Below are positions 8,548 through 18,047 of a stretch of DNA of 64,000 bases, piece by piece. Made by a program: the position numbers and the translations under genes. The number at the start of each line of letters is the position of its first letter. Position 1 is the first letter of the stretch. This DNA comes from Halobellus limi (lineage in GTDB: Archaea > Halobacteriota > Halobacteria > Halobacteriales > Haloferacaceae), in the NCBI RefSeq assembly GCF_004799685.1, contig NZ_CP031311.1, positions 496,001-560,000 of the forward strand. The letters are read 5' to 3'. Below the pieces are notes generated by a model that was not told the origin of the DNA, did not search any database, and saw only the letters and a list, made by a program, of their open reading frames with translations.

Positions 8548-9357
8548 ATGAAGGACATCGAGGAGAGTCCGATCACTCGGAACGGGAATTCGTTGATCCT
8601 CGCGTACGATCACGGTACCGAACACGGGCCGGTGGATTTCGAGCCGATGCCCGCGAGCGCGGATCCCACGCACGTGTTCGACGTTGGGCGGCACGACGCG
8701 GTGACGGCGATCGCGCTACAGAAAGGCCTCGCCGAGTACTACCGGCTGTGGGAGACGGAGAACGACGTCGAGGGCGGGGCACCGCTACTCGTCAAGTTGA
8801 ACGGCAACTCGAATCTCGCCGCACGCGAGGACTACTACTCGCCGAAGCAGTGTTCCGTGCGGTACGCCGTCGAAGAACTCGACGCTGCCGCGATCGGGTA
8901 CACGATGTACGCGGGGTCGGTCCACGAAGACGAGATGTGGACGGATTTCCGTGAGGTGCAAGAGGCAGCGCGGGACTACGGCGTCCCGGTGGTGTTGTGG
9001 AGTTACCCGCGTGGACGGGGGATCCAGGAGAACGAGGAGTACACTGGGCAGACGGACCCGGACGTCGTCGCGTACGGCGCTCGCCTGGGTCTCGAACTCG
9101 GCGCCGACGTGGTCAAGTGCAAGTACCCGGGGAGCCAGGAGGGGTGGCAGGCGCTCGAAGACGTCGTGGGCGAGTTGAAGACGGTGATGAGCGGCGGATC
9201 GAAACGCAGCGACGAGGCGTTCCTCGACGACGTGTCCTCGACGCTCGAAGTCGGCGGGAACGGACTTGCGGTCGGGCGAAACATCTTCCAGCGTGAAAAC
9301 CCCGAACCACTGCTGGACAAACTCGAAACCGTGATATTCGAGGACGAATCCGCTTAA
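8548..9357 (+). CDS. fba: Class I fructose-bisphosphate aldolase, archaeal (DhnA) type
   Basis: A 269-residue TIM-barrel aldolase that cleaves fructose 1,6-bisphosphate to DHAP and glyceraldehyde 3-phosphate, or runs in reverse in gluconeogenesis. The N-terminal LILAYDHGTEHGPVDF and the core ADVVKCKYPG match archaeal class I enzymes. The Schiff-base lysine is Lys192 (or Lys190) of the VKCKYPG motif. The phosphate-binding SGGSK and LAVGRNIFQ motifs follow. The related enzyme ADH synthase of aromatic biosynthesis shares the fold, but this N-terminus matches the haloarchaeal sugar aldolase I remember. Confidence 0.9.
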   Translation: MKDIEESPITRNGNSLILAYDHGTEHGPVDFEPMPASADPTHVFDVGRHDAVTAIALQKGLAEYYRLWETENDVEGGAPLLVKLNGNSNLAAREDYYSPKQCSVRYAVEELDAAAIGYTMYAGSVHEDEMWTDFREVQEAARDYGVPVVLWSYPRGRGIQENEEYTGQTDPDVVAYGARLGLELGADVVKCKYPGSQEGWQALEDVVGELKTVMSGGSKRSDEAFLDDVSSTLEVGGNGLAVGRNIFQRENPEPLLDKLETVIFEDESA

Positions 9358-9402
9358 GCCCGTTCGCACCGTTTGCGTCCCTTTGTCGGGAGGTTCTTGG
9401 AA

Positions 9403-9499
9403 CCCACCTTTTGCGCTGCGGACCGGCTTTGCCGGTCCTCGTCTACGGCCAGCGAGACGGCTTTGCCGTCTCGCGCTGGCAAAAGCTGGATCAAAAGCA
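9403..9499 (+). repeat. 3'-end repeat element, copy a (after fba)
   Basis: Starts with the box CCCACCTTTTGCGC 45 bases after the fba stop and encloses two perfect hairpins with CTTTG loops. It ends with GCAAAAGCTGGATCAAAAGC. It belongs to the subtype with the tail box GCTGGAxCAAAAGC. The box pair CTTTTGC/GCAAAAG can close the whole element as a long stem. Probably a terminator or 3'-UTR structure; see findings. Confidence 0.65.
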
Positions 9500-9689
9500 C
9501 TGCGAGCCTCCCGTTGGTCGGCTCTTGGCCTCGCCGCCGGCGAGTCATCCGGCAATCTGCCGGGCTCTTCGAGCCGTCACCAGAAATCTCCGATTTCCGG
9601 TTGGCGAACGAGAGCTCCGATCTCGTTAACGCTCGGTCGTCGGGTGACAGCTCCGAGGATTGCCCGATAGCTCTCGCTGTCCTGATAAT

Positions 9690-9762
9690 GATTACTCTCG
9701 TCTCTTCCCGCCGAGCGCCGGCAACGGGGGGTAGCGCCCGGTGGTGAAAAGTGAGAGTAATC
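9690..9762 (+). repeat. 72-bp inverted-repeat element, copy 1
   Basis: Perfect 10-bp terminal inverted repeats GATTACTCTC (9690-9699) and GAGAGTAATC (9753-9762) enclose an inner stem CCGCCGAGCGC/AGCGCCCGGTGG with a GGCAAC-containing loop. Two relatives occur at 47482-47559 and 63046-63127. There is no coding potential. It may be a MITE-like element or a structured RNA or terminator. Confidence 0.75.
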
Positions 9763-9898
9763 CTAACGAGTGGTTGCTCAAACGTAATTACAGGGCCATT
9801 CGAAACGAATTAGCTACGTAACTGAGCCTGCGTGTTGGGCATCCGCGAGCGGAGCGAGCGGTTCACCGACGGAGCCGCCGAAGGCGGCGGAGTCGGAC

Positions 9899-9968
9899 GC
9901 TTTTTGGTCCAGCTTTTTGCAACGAGCGGTGCGCCGAAGGCGCACCCGAGTCAGCAAAAAGGTGGGTG
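9899..9968 (-). repeat. 3'-end repeat element, copy b (after prf1)
   Basis: Read on the minus strand it begins directly after the prf1 stop codon with CACCCACCTTTTTGC. It contains the hairpin GGTGCGC-CTTC-GGCGCACC-like stem and ends with GCAAAAAGCTGGACCAAAAA. Same subtype as copies a and f. The T5 run just after the stop suits archaeal termination. Confidence 0.7.
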
Positions 9969-11219
9969 TTAGACGCCGGTCGAGTACCGCAGGATGCCGG
10001 CGATGCCGCCGAAGGCGTCGTGGAGCTGCTCGCCCTTCTCGAAGTCGGTCGAGATGAACTTCGTCTCGGTGCCGCGCTGTTCGGCGATCGACATCAGGTG
10101 GTCGATCACGTCGTCGCGGTCGACCTTCTCTGCCTCCTCGCCGCACTCGCTACAGACGTGGTCGGGGTCGCTGTGACGGCTGTCGACCACTTCGTACTCC
10201 TCGTGACCGTTCGGACACTCGTAGATCACGACGTCCGAGCGCAGGTCCTCCGAGAGGAGGAGGCGGTCGACCGAACCCATCATCAGGTTCTTGCGAGTCG
10301 GACCGAACCCGTAGGTCGCCTCCTCGCCGGTGTGGAGGTTCTCGAAGAACTCCTCCATCTCGGCTTTGTCCTTCATCACCTCCTGGTCGGCGAGGACGTC
10401 CTGGGCGGCGTCGACGAGGTCGTGGAGGCCGGACTCGTCGGTGTAGGAGACGTCGAACTTCCCGACGACGAGGTCCTGTAGCTCGTGGTGGAGGTAGTCG
10501 CCGTCGAGGAACTCGTCTTTCGTCGGCGAGGGGCCGCCGACGAGGATGCCGTCCATCTCGTGGCGCTTCGGGACGAAGAGGTCGTCGGCCATCCCGGCGA
10601 TCTCCTGATAGAAGTTGTCGATCGCCTCCAACCGTAGGCGGGCGAACCGCTGGGCCGACTGGCCACCCTTTCGCTGCTTGCCGGGGACGAGCGACGAGGC
10701 AGACTTCACCGGCTCGACGCGCTTGCCCTTCAGCCAGCCGACGTTCGCCTCCCGGCGGTCGAGGACGATCAGGCCGAAGAGGCCCTTGTCGGTCAGCATG
10801 TCCTCCAGCGGCTGGGTGAGGAAGTTCGAATCGCAGTGGTAGCGGAACGACTGGACCGGCTCCGGCGGGCTCTCTAAGGTCCGCGTGACCATATCGGTCT
10901 GGCCGCCGCCGGCGTCGACCGCGCCCGAGAAGATGACGATGCCGTTGTCCGGGGGGTAGGTGTCGTAGTAGCGGAGCCGGTCCTTGATCGACGTCAGCGC
11001 GTCCTGGACGTTCGTCCGGGTCTGCTTGGACTTGATGTTGGACGCCTCCGAGTGCTCCTGGGTGACGTGGGCCACGACGTCGGAGATCTGCTTGTCCGGG
11101 GGGATGTAGATGGTGACGAGCTGCGTGCCGGAACCCTCGTACTCTTTGAGTTCCTCGATGACCTTCCGGAACTCGTACTTCCGGCGGTCGTCGCTCATCT
11201 CTTCGGCGTCGGTACTCAT
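9969..11219 (-). CDS. prf1: Peptide chain release factor aRF1
   Basis: A 416-residue class I release factor that recognises all three stop codons and triggers peptide release. Domain 1 carries the NIKS motif (residues 61-64), domain 2 the GGQ motif (185-187), and the C-terminal part a zinc-ribbon-like CPNGHEEY...CSEC module. Length matches archaeal aRF1. The ATG at 11219 gives an eight-residue leader before a second possible Met8; either could be used. It is divergent from the MinD-like gene. Confidence 0.96.
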   Translation of the reverse strand: MSTDAEEMSDDRRKYEFRKVIEELKEYEGSGTQLVTIYIPPDKQISDVVAHVTQEHSEASNIKSKQTRTNVQDALTSIKDRLRYYDTYPPDNGIVIFSGAVDAGGGQTDMVTRTLESPPEPVQSFRYHCDSNFLTQPLEDMLTDKGLFGLIVLDRREANVGWLKGKRVEPVKSASSLVPGKQRKGGQSAQRFARLRLEAIDNFYQEIAGMADDLFVPKRHEMDGILVGGPSPTKDEFLDGDYLHHELQDLVVGKFDVSYTDESGLHDLVDAAQDVLADQEVMKDKAEMEEFFENLHTGEEATYGFGPTRKNLMMGSVDRLLLSEDLRSDVVIYECPNGHEEYEVVDSRHSDPDHVCSECGEEAEKVDRDDVIDHLMSIAEQRGTETKFISTDFEKGEQLHDAFGGIAGILRYSTGV

Positions 11220-11339
11220 TATGGGGTATTGGCCCTCCAGTGGGTAAGTAACCTACGACTGGGCACCGACGACCGTCGCCGAGCCCTCGATTTCCCGGAC
11301 AGATTTATAAGCTCAACGCGGGAGTCACGGAACGAACCT

Positions 11340-12824
11340 ATGGGACGTGTGTACGCAGTCGTCAGTTCGAAGGGGGGTGTCGGCAAGACGACGACGGCGG
11401 CGAACCTCGCCGCCACGCTGGCCGCCGCGGGCGAGCGCGTCGCCGTCGTCGACGGCGACCTGGGGATGGCGAATCTCGCGGGCGCGCTCGGCGTCTCCGT
11501 CGGAGACGTGACGATTCACGACGTGCTGGCCGGCGCCAGCGAGGTCGAGGAGGCGATTTACGAGGGCCCGCACGGGTTGGCCGTCCTTCCCGGATCGTCC
11601 GACCTCGACGCGTTCTCGCGCGCGGACCCGGAGCGGATCGAGGGCGTCCTCGACGACCTCCGGGCCGACTACGAGTACGTCGTCCTCGACACCGGCGCCG
11701 GACTCAGCAACGACACCGTGGTCCCGCTCACCCACGTCGACGAGGCGCTGCTCGTCTCGACGCCGGCGCGGGACGCGCTCGGCGACACCGACAAGACCCG
11801 ACAGGTGGCTGACCGTCTCGGCGTGACGGTGGCCGGTGCCGCGATCACGCGCGCCGACCCGGACGCGGTAGACCGCGAGCGGATCGGCGACCTGCTCGAC
11901 GCCGAGGTGCTGGAGGTGATCCCCGACGCGGCCGTGATCGCGGAGGCGTCGGAGGCGGGCGAACCGGTGACCACGTTCGCGCCGGGGAGCGCCGCCGCGA
12001 CGGCCTACCGCGCGCTCGCCGAGGCCCTCACGGGAGTGGACCTCCCCGAGGAGACGGCCGGGACTGTCGACGGAACGGCCGGCGCCGACGAGGGCGACGG
12101 GGGTGAGGAGCGTGAGGCGGACGAAGACACCGCCCCCGACGCCGAAGCACGGACGGACGCCGATGCCGAGGCGAGCGATTCAGTGCCGCCGTCGGACGCT
12201 GATCGGTCGGACGACGACATCGTCGTCGCCGGCTCGCACGAGGCCGACCGCCCGCCGGCGGGCGTCGAAGCCTCCGACGACGGCGACACGGACGCCGAAC
12301 TCGCCCCGGACGACGACATCGCCCCGGACAGCGGCCTCGACCCCGACGACGAACTCGCCCCCTACGAACACAGCGTCGAGACCGACGATCCGGCGGTCGA
12401 AACGGTCGGGTCGGCGGACGGAACCACGGACACCGGTCCCGACGGTGAGGAGGCCCCCGAGGAAACGGAACCACTCGTGGAACCGGCCACGCCGGCCGAG
12501 ATCGATGCCGCCGAACCGGACGCCGAATCCGACCCCGACGGCGGCGTCTACACGACGTCGCTGGAGGAAGAACCCGCGGACGACGTCGGGGACGGAAGTG
12601 ATACGGAATCGGTCGACGTAGATTCGGCGTCCGACGCGGATTCAGCATCCGACACGGATTCGGCGTCCGACGCGGATGCCTCCGACGACGCCGAGAGCGA
12701 CGCGGACAGCGACGCCGGGGACGAGTCGACCGCACCGGACGACGACACTCCCGACCGGAAGCAGGGCGAGTCCGACGACGACGGCGACGGCAAGAAGGGC
12801 CTCTTCGGGCGGTTCTTCGGGTGA
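11340..12824 (+). CDS. MinD/ParA-family ATPase with long acidic C-terminal tail (MinD4-like)
   Basis: A 494-residue protein. Residues 1-235 are a MinD-type ATPase with deviant Walker A KGGVGKTT (11-18), switch region DGDLGMANL and DTGAGL. The remaining ~255 residues are a low-complexity Asp/Glu/Ala tail with S(A/T)SDADSASDTD-type repeats, ending in the basic/aromatic peptide KKGLFGRFFG. The tail recalls Haloferax MinD4, which oscillates and positions archaella and chemosensory arrays; orthology is inferred. The ATG at 11340 is set by the family start and a TATA box (GATTTATAAG, about 11301-11310). Sequence upstream in the same frame overlaps prf1 antisense and is not coding. Confidence 0.88.
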   Translation: MGRVYAVVSSKGGVGKTTTAANLAATLAAAGERVAVVDGDLGMANLAGALGVSVGDVTIHDVLAGASEVEEAIYEGPHGLAVLPGSSDLDAFSRADPERIEGVLDDLRADYEYVVLDTGAGLSNDTVVPLTHVDEALLVSTPARDALGDTDKTRQVADRLGVTVAGAAITRADPDAVDRERIGDLLDAEVLEVIPDAAVIAEASEAGEPVTTFAPGSAAATAYRALAEALTGVDLPEETAGTVDGTAGADEGDGGEEREADEDTAPDAEARTDADAEASDSVPPSDADRSDDDIVVAGSHEADRPPAGVEASDDGDTDAELAPDDDIAPDSGLDPDDELAPYEHSVETDDPAVETVGSADGTTDTGPDGEEAPEETEPLVEPATPAEIDAAEPDAESDPDGGVYTTSLEEEPADDVGDGSDTESVDVDSASDADSASDTDSASDADASDDAESDADSDAGDESTAPDDDTPDRKQGESDDDGDGKKGLFGRFFG

Positions 12825-12877
12825 TCGTCCGCGCCGAAGCGGGAGCTTCTTTTATGCGGGTGTGATGAGTCGTCGAT

Positions 12878-13021
12878 ATGGCAGAGAAAGATTCGCGCGT
12901 TCCCTTCTGGTGGCTCGTCGTGTTCCTACTGTTGGCGCTCGGAGCCGCCGTCGCGACGGTGTTCGCCGTCGGCGGCGAACTTATGGGGATGATCGCCCCG
13001 CTCGCGCCGCTCGCGTTGTGA
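12878..13021 (+). CDS. Small single-pass membrane protein, 47 residues
   Basis: A short ORF: a charged N-terminus (MAEKDSRVPFWW) followed by one long hydrophobic helix (about residues 12-32) and a second hydrophobic, Pro-containing tail ending APLAPLAL. It starts 53 bases after the MinD-like gene on the same strand and could be cotranscribed. CTTTTATGCGG upstream (about 12848-12858) is a possible TATA. No homolog is recognised; a membrane partner of the MinD protein is only a guess from position. Confidence 0.6.
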   Translation: MAEKDSRVPFWWLVVFLLLALGAAVATVFAVGGELMGMIAPLAPLAL

Positions 13022-13151
13022 GTGGTTCCAGCAGGCGTTCGTAGCGGTTACCCCTGCACGCGTCCGATCGGACGGCGGAGGCGACCGGACGTGTGCGCGG
13101 TCGTAACGACGTGCTCGGTTGCAGCCAGCCTGCGGTGAACTCCCCCGGCGC

Positions 13152-14906
13152 TCACATCGAATCCGGCGCCTCGATCCCGAGGACGTCGAGCGCGTTCGCG
13201 ACGGTGTGTCTCGACGCCTCGACGAGTCCCAGCCGGGCCGCGGCGACGTCGTCGTCGTCGGCGTTGAGAACCGAACACTCCCGGTAGAAGGTGTTGAACG
13301 TCTCGGCGAACTCGCGGGCGAACGTCGCGACGACGTGGGGTTCGAGGTCGTCCGCGGCCGCCTCGATGACGGCCGGGAAGCGCGCGATGTCGCGGAGCAG
13401 CGCCCGTTCGGCGTCGGTGTCGAGAACGGAGACGTCGGTCGAGGCCTCGATCCCCGCGCCGGCCGCCTCGCTCTCGATGCCGCGACAGCGCGCGTGGACG
13501 TACTGGACGTACGGGGCCGACTGCGCCTCGAAGTCCAGCGCGCGCTCCCACTCGAAGGTGATCCCCTTCGTGGGCTGCTTCGAGACGATGTCGTAGCGGA
13601 CCGCGCCGATCCCGACCTGGCGGGCGATCCGCTCGATGTCGTCTTCGCTCAGTTCGTCGTTTCTGATTCGGGAATCGAGGCGCTCTTCGACCTCCTCGCG
13701 AGCGCGCTGGATCGACTCGTCCAGCAGGTCGTCGAGGTCGACGCCGGTCCCCTCGCGAGTCGACATCCCGCCCTCCGGGAGGTTGACCCACGAGTAGAAC
13801 GTCTGCCGGAGCTTCTCCGTGTCGTTGCCCAGGATTTCCAGCGCCGCTTCGAGCTGTTCGGCCTGGAGCTTGTGATCCTCGCCGAGGACGGTCACCGCCT
13901 CGTCGTAGTTCTCGAACTTCCACTCGTGGTGGGCGAGGTCGCGCGTGGTGTAGAGCGTCGTGTCGTCCGAGCGCAGGAAGACGAGGTTCTTTTCGAGGTC
14001 GAACGCCGAGAGGTCCAGCTGCCAGGCGTCCTCCTCGTAGACGGCGTGCTCGGTGTCTTTCAGCCGCTCGACCACGTCGTCGGCGTCGCCGTTGCGGATG
14101 AACTGCGTCTCCTTCACGAAGCGGTCGAACTCCGCGGGGAGCCGTTCGAGCGACGCTCGCATCCCGCCGAGAACCTGATCGACGACGACGGCGACGCGCT
14201 CGTAGGTGTCCTCGTCGCCCGCTTCGAGCCCCCGCATGATCTCGGCGATCTCGGCCTCCGCTTCCTCGACGACGTCCTCGTCTTCGTTCTCCAGGAACTC
14301 GTTGCCCTTCCGGTAGTAGCGGACGAGGTCGTAGTCCGCGCGGTCGCGTTCGGGTTCGGGGAGGTCCGAGTCGTCGAACGTCTCGTAAGCCCAGGTGAAC
14401 ACGGCGACCTGGCGGCCGGCGTCGTTGACGTAGTAGTGCCGCTCGACGTCGTTGCCGGCGTAATCGAGCACGCGGGCGACGGCGTCGCCGAAGATCGGGT
14501 TCCGTGCGCGCCCGACGTGGACGGGGCCCGTCGGGTTCGCGCTCGTGTGCTCGACGACGACGGACTTGCCGGTCGAGGGGAGTTCGCCGTATCTCTCCTC
14601 GCGGCCGGCGGCGAGGGTGTCGGCGTAGTAGGCGTCGGAGACGTAGAAGTTCACGTACGGTCCCTGCGTGTCGACGCCGGCGACGTACTCGTAGCCGTCG
14701 AGGTCGATCGCGTCGGCGACGTCCGCGGCGACCGACGGCGGCGCGGCGCCGACTTCGCCCGCGAGGCGGAAGGCGACGCTCGACGCGAGCGTCGCCGGGA
14801 CGTCCTCCGGGGGCTCCTCGACTCCGAGGTCGTCGGCCGGGAGGTCGAGGGACTCGAGCGCCGCCTCGACCGCGTCCTCGACCTCCGTACGGAAGGCTCT
14901 GAACAT
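13152..14906 (-). CDS. argS: Arginyl-tRNA synthetase
   Basis: A 584-residue class I synthetase that charges tRNA-Arg. It has the N-terminal Add-1 domain (about 1-110), the signature [18 protein letters not shown] with the HxGH-type motif at His130-Arg133, the KMSK-equivalent MSTREGTGV, and the C-terminal DALR anticodon-binding domain ending near EAPDSM. Length is normal. Several long open frames on the opposite strand here are shadows created by the GC-rich codon bias. Confidence 0.96.
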   Translation of the reverse strand: MFRAFRTEVEDAVEAALESLDLPADDLGVEEPPEDVPATLASSVAFRLAGEVGAAPPSVAADVADAIDLDGYEYVAGVDTQGPYVNFYVSDAYYADTLAAGREERYGELPSTGKSVVVEHTSANPTGPVHVGRARNPIFGDAVARVLDYAGNDVERHYYVNDAGRQVAVFTWAYETFDDSDLPEPERDRADYDLVRYYRKGNEFLENEDEDVVEEAEAEIAEIMRGLEAGDEDTYERVAVVVDQVLGGMRASLERLPAEFDRFVKETQFIRNGDADDVVERLKDTEHAVYEEDAWQLDLSAFDLEKNLVFLRSDDTTLYTTRDLAHHEWKFENYDEAVTVLGEDHKLQAEQLEAALEILGNDTEKLRQTFYSWVNLPEGGMSTREGTGVDLDDLLDESIQRAREEVEERLDSRIRNDELSEDDIERIARQVGIGAVRYDIVSKQPTKGITFEWERALDFEAQSAPYVQYVHARCRGIESEAAGAGIEASTDVSVLDTDAERALLRDIARFPAVIEAAADDLEPHVVATFAREFAETFNTFYRECSVLNADDDDVAAARLGLVEASRHTVANALDVLGIEAPDSM

Positions 14907-15101
14907 ACTCGCCGTTCAGCAACCGCGGCTAAAGGCCTTTCCGAACGGGCTCGGCCGGTCGTCCGCGCGTTCCCCGGAACGCCACTGCGATACCGCTATC
15001 GACGCATTTAGGAACTGCCTCGACCAACTCTGAAACGTCTCACAGGAACGTGATCGCAGCCCCGGACCAACCGTTCCATTTTCGTTACGAATCTCATAGC
15101 C

Positions 15102-15113
15102 GTTATCCTTAAC
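15102..15113 (+). promoter_or_regulatory. Candidate operator before rbkR-ribB
   Basis: GTTA-TCCT-TAAC is an inverted repeat lying 25-36 bases before the rbkR ATG, where a TATA box would sit in a leaderless gene. RbkR proteins are known to regulate riboflavin genes, so self-control is plausible. The repeat is short and could be chance. Confidence 0.35.
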
Positions 15114-15137
15114 ACGGCGGCCGTCCAATTCCGGACA

Positions 15138-15848
15138 ATGTCAGAATCGGCAGTCTCCGCCGTCGGGCACGACGAGCTGGCGGCGCTGAAGTTCGTCGCC
15201 CTCGCGGGCGCGCGGTCCGGCCCCGTGAAGATCTCCTGTTCGGACCTCGCCGGCCGCCTCGACGCCTCCAACCAGACCGCGTCGAGACGGCTCCAGCGCC
15301 TCGAAGAGACGGGTCACGTCGACCGCGACGTCGTCGCCGACGGGCAGTGGGTGTCGCTGACCGAGTCGGGCGAGGCGGCGCTGCACCGCGAGTACTCACA
15401 CTACCGACGCATCTTCGAGGGGACGGACCCCTCGACGGTCGAACTCGACGGCGTCATCACGAGCGGGATGGGCGAGGGTCGGCACTACATCTCGCTATCG
15501 GGCTACATGGAACAGTTCGAGGAGCGACTCGGCTACGAGCCGTTCCCCGGGACGCTCAACGTCGACCTCGACGAGGAGAGCGTCCGGTCGCGATCCGCGG
15601 TCTCGTCGCTCCCGGGCATCCCCATCGACGGCTGGGAGGACGAGGAGCGGACGTTCGGTCCGGCGACGTGTTACGACGCGACCGTCGAGTACGGCGGCGA
15701 CGCCGCGGAGACGGCGCACATCATCGTCCCCGAGCGGACCCACCACGACGAGACCCAACTGGAGGTCATCGCGCCGGTCCGGCTCCGCGACGCGCTCGGG
15801 CTGGAGGACGGCGACGTCGTCACCGTCAGCGTGGAGGCGGTTCGATGA
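15138..15848 (+). CDS. rbkR: CTP-dependent riboflavin kinase / transcription regulator RbkR
   Basis: A 236-residue two-domain protein: a winged helix-turn-helix (about residues 8-85, with [20 protein letters not shown]) fused to a CTP-dependent riboflavin kinase domain (about 95-236). The latter shows the [14 protein letters not shown] loop and PGTLNVDL motif. It makes FMN using CTP and represses or controls riboflavin biosynthesis genes. Its stop overlaps the start of ribB (ATGA), which is textbook partner context for this regulator. Confidence 0.93.
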   Translation: MSESAVSAVGHDELAALKFVALAGARSGPVKISCSDLAGRLDASNQTASRRLQRLEETGHVDRDVVADGQWVSLTESGEAALHREYSHYRRIFEGTDPSTVELDGVITSGMGEGRHYISLSGYMEQFEERLGYEPFPGTLNVDLDEESVRSRSAVSSLPGIPIDGWEDEERTFGPATCYDATVEYGGDAAETAHIIVPERTHHDETQLEVIAPVRLRDALGLEDGDVVTVSVEAVR

Positions 15849-16606
15849 CCCGGACGACGACGGACGTCGCCCCCGACGGTGCCGGAGAGGGCGACGCGGC
15901 GACCGAGGCCGAGGCGACGACCGAGACTGACTTGGGCGCCGAGGACGCCGTCGACCGCGCGATCGCCGCGTTTCGGCGCGGTGATCCGGTCCTCGTCCAC
16001 GACGCCGCCGACCGGGAGGGCGAGACGGACCTCGTCTACCCGGCGGGCGCCGTCGACGCCGACGCCGTGGTTCGACTCCGGCGCGACGCCGGGGGGTTGA
16101 TCTGTGCGGCCGTTCCCGACGACGTCGCCGACGCGTTCGGCCTCCCCTTCCTCGAGGACGAACTCGACCACCCGGCGGCCGCCGATCACGACCTCGGGTA
16201 CGACGACCGCTCGTCATTCTCCTTACCGGTGAACCACCGCGAGACGTTCACCGGGATCACCGACGACGACCGCGCGCTCACGATCCGCCGTCTCGCCGAG
16301 GCCGCGTCGACGGCCCGAACGCCCGACGCCGACTACGACGTCTCGGACTTCGCCACGGACTTCCGCACCCCGGGCCACGTCCACGTCCTCCGCGGCGCAC
16401 CCGAGCTCCTCGCGGACCGCCGCGGCCACACCGAACTGGGTCTCGCCCTCGCCGAGGCGGCGGATCTCCCCCCCGCGGTCGTCGTCTGTGAGATGCTCGA
16501 CGCGGAGTCCGGCGGCGCTCGGACGCCGACCGCCGCGCTCGAGTACGCCCGCCGGAACGACCTCGTCTACGTCGAGGGCGCGGACCTCGTCGAACGCCTC
16601 GGCTGA
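15845..16606 (+). CDS. ribB: 3,4-dihydroxy-2-butanone 4-phosphate synthase
   Basis: A 253-residue enzyme that converts ribulose 5-phosphate to DHBP plus formate, the four-carbon precursor of riboflavin. The acidic metal/substrate loop appears as [12 protein letters not shown]. The [36 protein letters not shown], and [11 protein letters not shown] motifs are all present. About 33 extra N-terminal residues, acidic and Thr/Ala-rich, precede the domain and are probably disordered. Start ATG overlaps the rbkR stop by four bases. Confidence 0.94.
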   Translation: MTRTTTDVAPDGAGEGDAATEAEATTETDLGAEDAVDRAIAAFRRGDPVLVHDAADREGETDLVYPAGAVDADAVVRLRRDAGGLICAAVPDDVADAFGLPFLEDELDHPAAADHDLGYDDRSSFSLPVNHRETFTGITDDDRALTIRRLAEAASTARTPDADYDVSDFATDFRTPGHVHVLRGAPELLADRRGHTELGLALAEAADLPPAVVVCEMLDAESGGARTPTAALEYARRNDLVYVEGADLVERLG

Positions 16607-16661
16607 GTCTCGTCGCAGGCGACTGACGACGACGAACGACCCGTAGACCGTCGCAGACGCG

Positions 16662-16697
16662 CATATATGGTTTTATGTTCCGTGGTGCAAACCACGG
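16662..16697 (+). promoter_or_regulatory. ilvE promoter with perfect palindromic operator
   Basis: An AT-rich TATA region (CATATATGGTTTTAT, 16662-16676) is followed by the perfect inverted repeat CCGTGGT-GCAA-ACCACGG (16680-16697), which ends three bases before the ATG. Its position at the likely transcription start makes it either a repressor/Lrp-type operator or a 5'-end hairpin that could mask the start codon. Confidence 0.6.
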
Positions 16698-16700
16698 CAT

Positions 16701-17630
16701 ATGGGATTCGAAGAGATGGACGTCGGCACGATCTGGCAGGACGGCTCGTTCGTCGACTGGGACGACGCGACGGTTCACGTTCTCACGCACGGCCTCCACT
16801 ACGGCACTGGCGTCTTCGAGGGCGTCCGCTGTTACGACACCGAGAACGGCCCGGCGATCTTCCGCTGGGAGGAACACCTCGATCGCTTCTACCAGTCGAC
16901 GCAGCCGTACGACATGGAGTTGCCCTACTCCCGGGAGGAACTCACCGAGGCGACGCTCGAACTGCTCCGCCGCGAGGAACTGGAGTCCTGTTACATCCGC
17001 CCGGTCGCCTTCTACGGCTACGGCTCTCTGGGCGTCGGGCCGAAGGACAACCCCGTCAACGTCGCCATCGCGGCGTGGCCGTGGGGCGCGTACCTCGGCG
17101 AGGAGGCGCTCGAACGGGGCGTCGACGTGATGATCTCCTCGTGGCGCAAGTACGCCTCCAGTCAGATGCCGACGAACGCGAAGACGACCGGTCTGTACGT
17201 CAACTCGCTCTTGGCCGGCGAGGAGGCCCGCCGCAACGGCTACACCGAGGCGATCGTCCTCAACAAGGAGGGCAACGTCGCCGAGGGCCCCGGCGAGAAC
17301 ATCTTCCTCGTCCGCGACGGCGAGATCTACACCCCCGGGCTCGCCGAGGGCATCCTCGACGGCATCACGCGGAACACCGTGATCGAACTCGCCCGCGAAC
17401 GGGGCTACACCGTCCACGACCAGGCGACCATCTCCCGCGGCGAACTCAACACCGCCGACGAGCTGTTCTTCACCGGCACCGCCGCGGAGGTCACCCCCAT
17501 CCGAAAGGTCGACAACGTCGTCATCGGCGACGGCTCCCGCGGCCCCGTGACCGAGGAACTCCAGCAGGCGTTCTTCGACCTCGTCGAGCGGCGCGACGAC
17601 GCCCACGACGAGTGGTTCACGTACGTCTAG
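16701..17630 (+). CDS. ilvE: Branched-chain amino acid aminotransferase
   Basis: A 309-residue fold-type IV PLP aminotransferase for leucine, isoleucine and valine. The N-terminal THGLHYGTGVFEGVRCY, PLP lysine Lys161 (NAKTTGLYVNS), and the GPGENIF and GTAAEVTPI cofactor/substrate motifs match IlvE. Length is typical. Start at the ATG of MGFEEMDVGT; a second Met six residues in is an alternative. A strong palindrome covers its promoter, and a 3'-end repeat begins right at its stop codon. Confidence 0.95.
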   Translation: MGFEEMDVGTIWQDGSFVDWDDATVHVLTHGLHYGTGVFEGVRCYDTENGPAIFRWEEHLDRFYQSTQPYDMELPYSREELTEATLELLRREELESCYIRPVAFYGYGSLGVGPKDNPVNVAIAAWPWGAYLGEEALERGVDVMISSWRKYASSQMPTNAKTTGLYVNSLLAGEEARRNGYTEAIVLNKEGNVAEGPGENIFLVRDGEIYTPGLAEGILDGITRNTVIELARERGYTVHDQATISRGELNTADELFFTGTAAEVTPIRKVDNVVIGDGSRGPVTEELQQAFFDLVERRDDAHDEWFTYV

Positions 17631-17715
17631 ACACCCACCTTTTTCCACGATGGGTTTCCTCGCGGCGCTTCGCGCCGCTGCGGGAACCCATCGCGCAAAA
17701 ACCTGGAGGGAAAAA
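17631..17715 (+). repeat. 3'-end repeat element, copy c (after ilvE)
   Basis: Begins at the base after the ilvE stop with ACACCCACCTTTTTCC. A nested hairpin (GATGGGTTTCC...GGGAACCCATC around GCGGCG-CTTCG-CGCCGC) follows, then GCGCAAAAACCTGGAGGGAA. It is of the subtype with CCTGGAGGGAAAAA as tail box. Likely 3'-UTR or terminator. Confidence 0.7.
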
Positions 17716-18047
17716 TGCCGCGAGGCTCGCGTTCGTCGCCGGCGCTACGCGCCGGCTTCCAGCGGGACCTTCGGTCCCGCCCGGCTCGCCTCGCGGTACG
17801 AATCGGTTGCGACCCCCGACCGCACAGCACCGATCCACCGCATCGGAGCGCGCTGCTAATCGGATCTCCCTACTGTCCTGGATCGCCCTTCAGGATTCCT
17901 CGCCGTCGACGCCGAGTGAGAACCTTATCTCGATCGATTGATGGGGAAGCTCTCAGTTGATGGGAGAGCAGATCGCTCTCGCAGTGAGGTTGGTTACGCT
18001 CTCACGCTCTCGTACCGCAAGCGAGGCCGCAGGCCGAGCGAGCGGGT
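17716..18047. other. Non-coding spacer between two facing 3'-end elements
   Basis: 332 bases between copies c and d contain short palindromes (for example CGCCGGC-GCTAC-GCGCCGG-type and GGGACC-TTC-GGTCCC) and an AT-richer middle around 17920-17960. I see no credible gene. The open frames here lack start signals and family resemblance. Confidence 0.6.

Larger units (their letters stand above)
9358..9968. other. 611-base non-coding convergent intergenic region rich in hairpins
   Basis: This gap between fba (+) and prf1 (-) holds no supported gene. It contains one 3'-end element after each flanking gene (9403-9499 and 9899-9968), one copy of the 72-bp inverted-repeat element (9690-9762), and a string of unrelated perfect hairpins. 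Examples are GACCGG-CTTTG-CCGGTC, GAGACGG-CTTTG-CCGTCTC, GAAAT-CTCCG-ATTTC, and hairpins with GAA-type loops near 9874-9890. The stems differ but the loops recur. Confidence 0.75.

Noticed and set aside
13119-15011. 630-residue open frame opposite argS
   Set aside because: Complete antisense overlap with an intact arginyl-tRNA synthetase; no recognisable domain.
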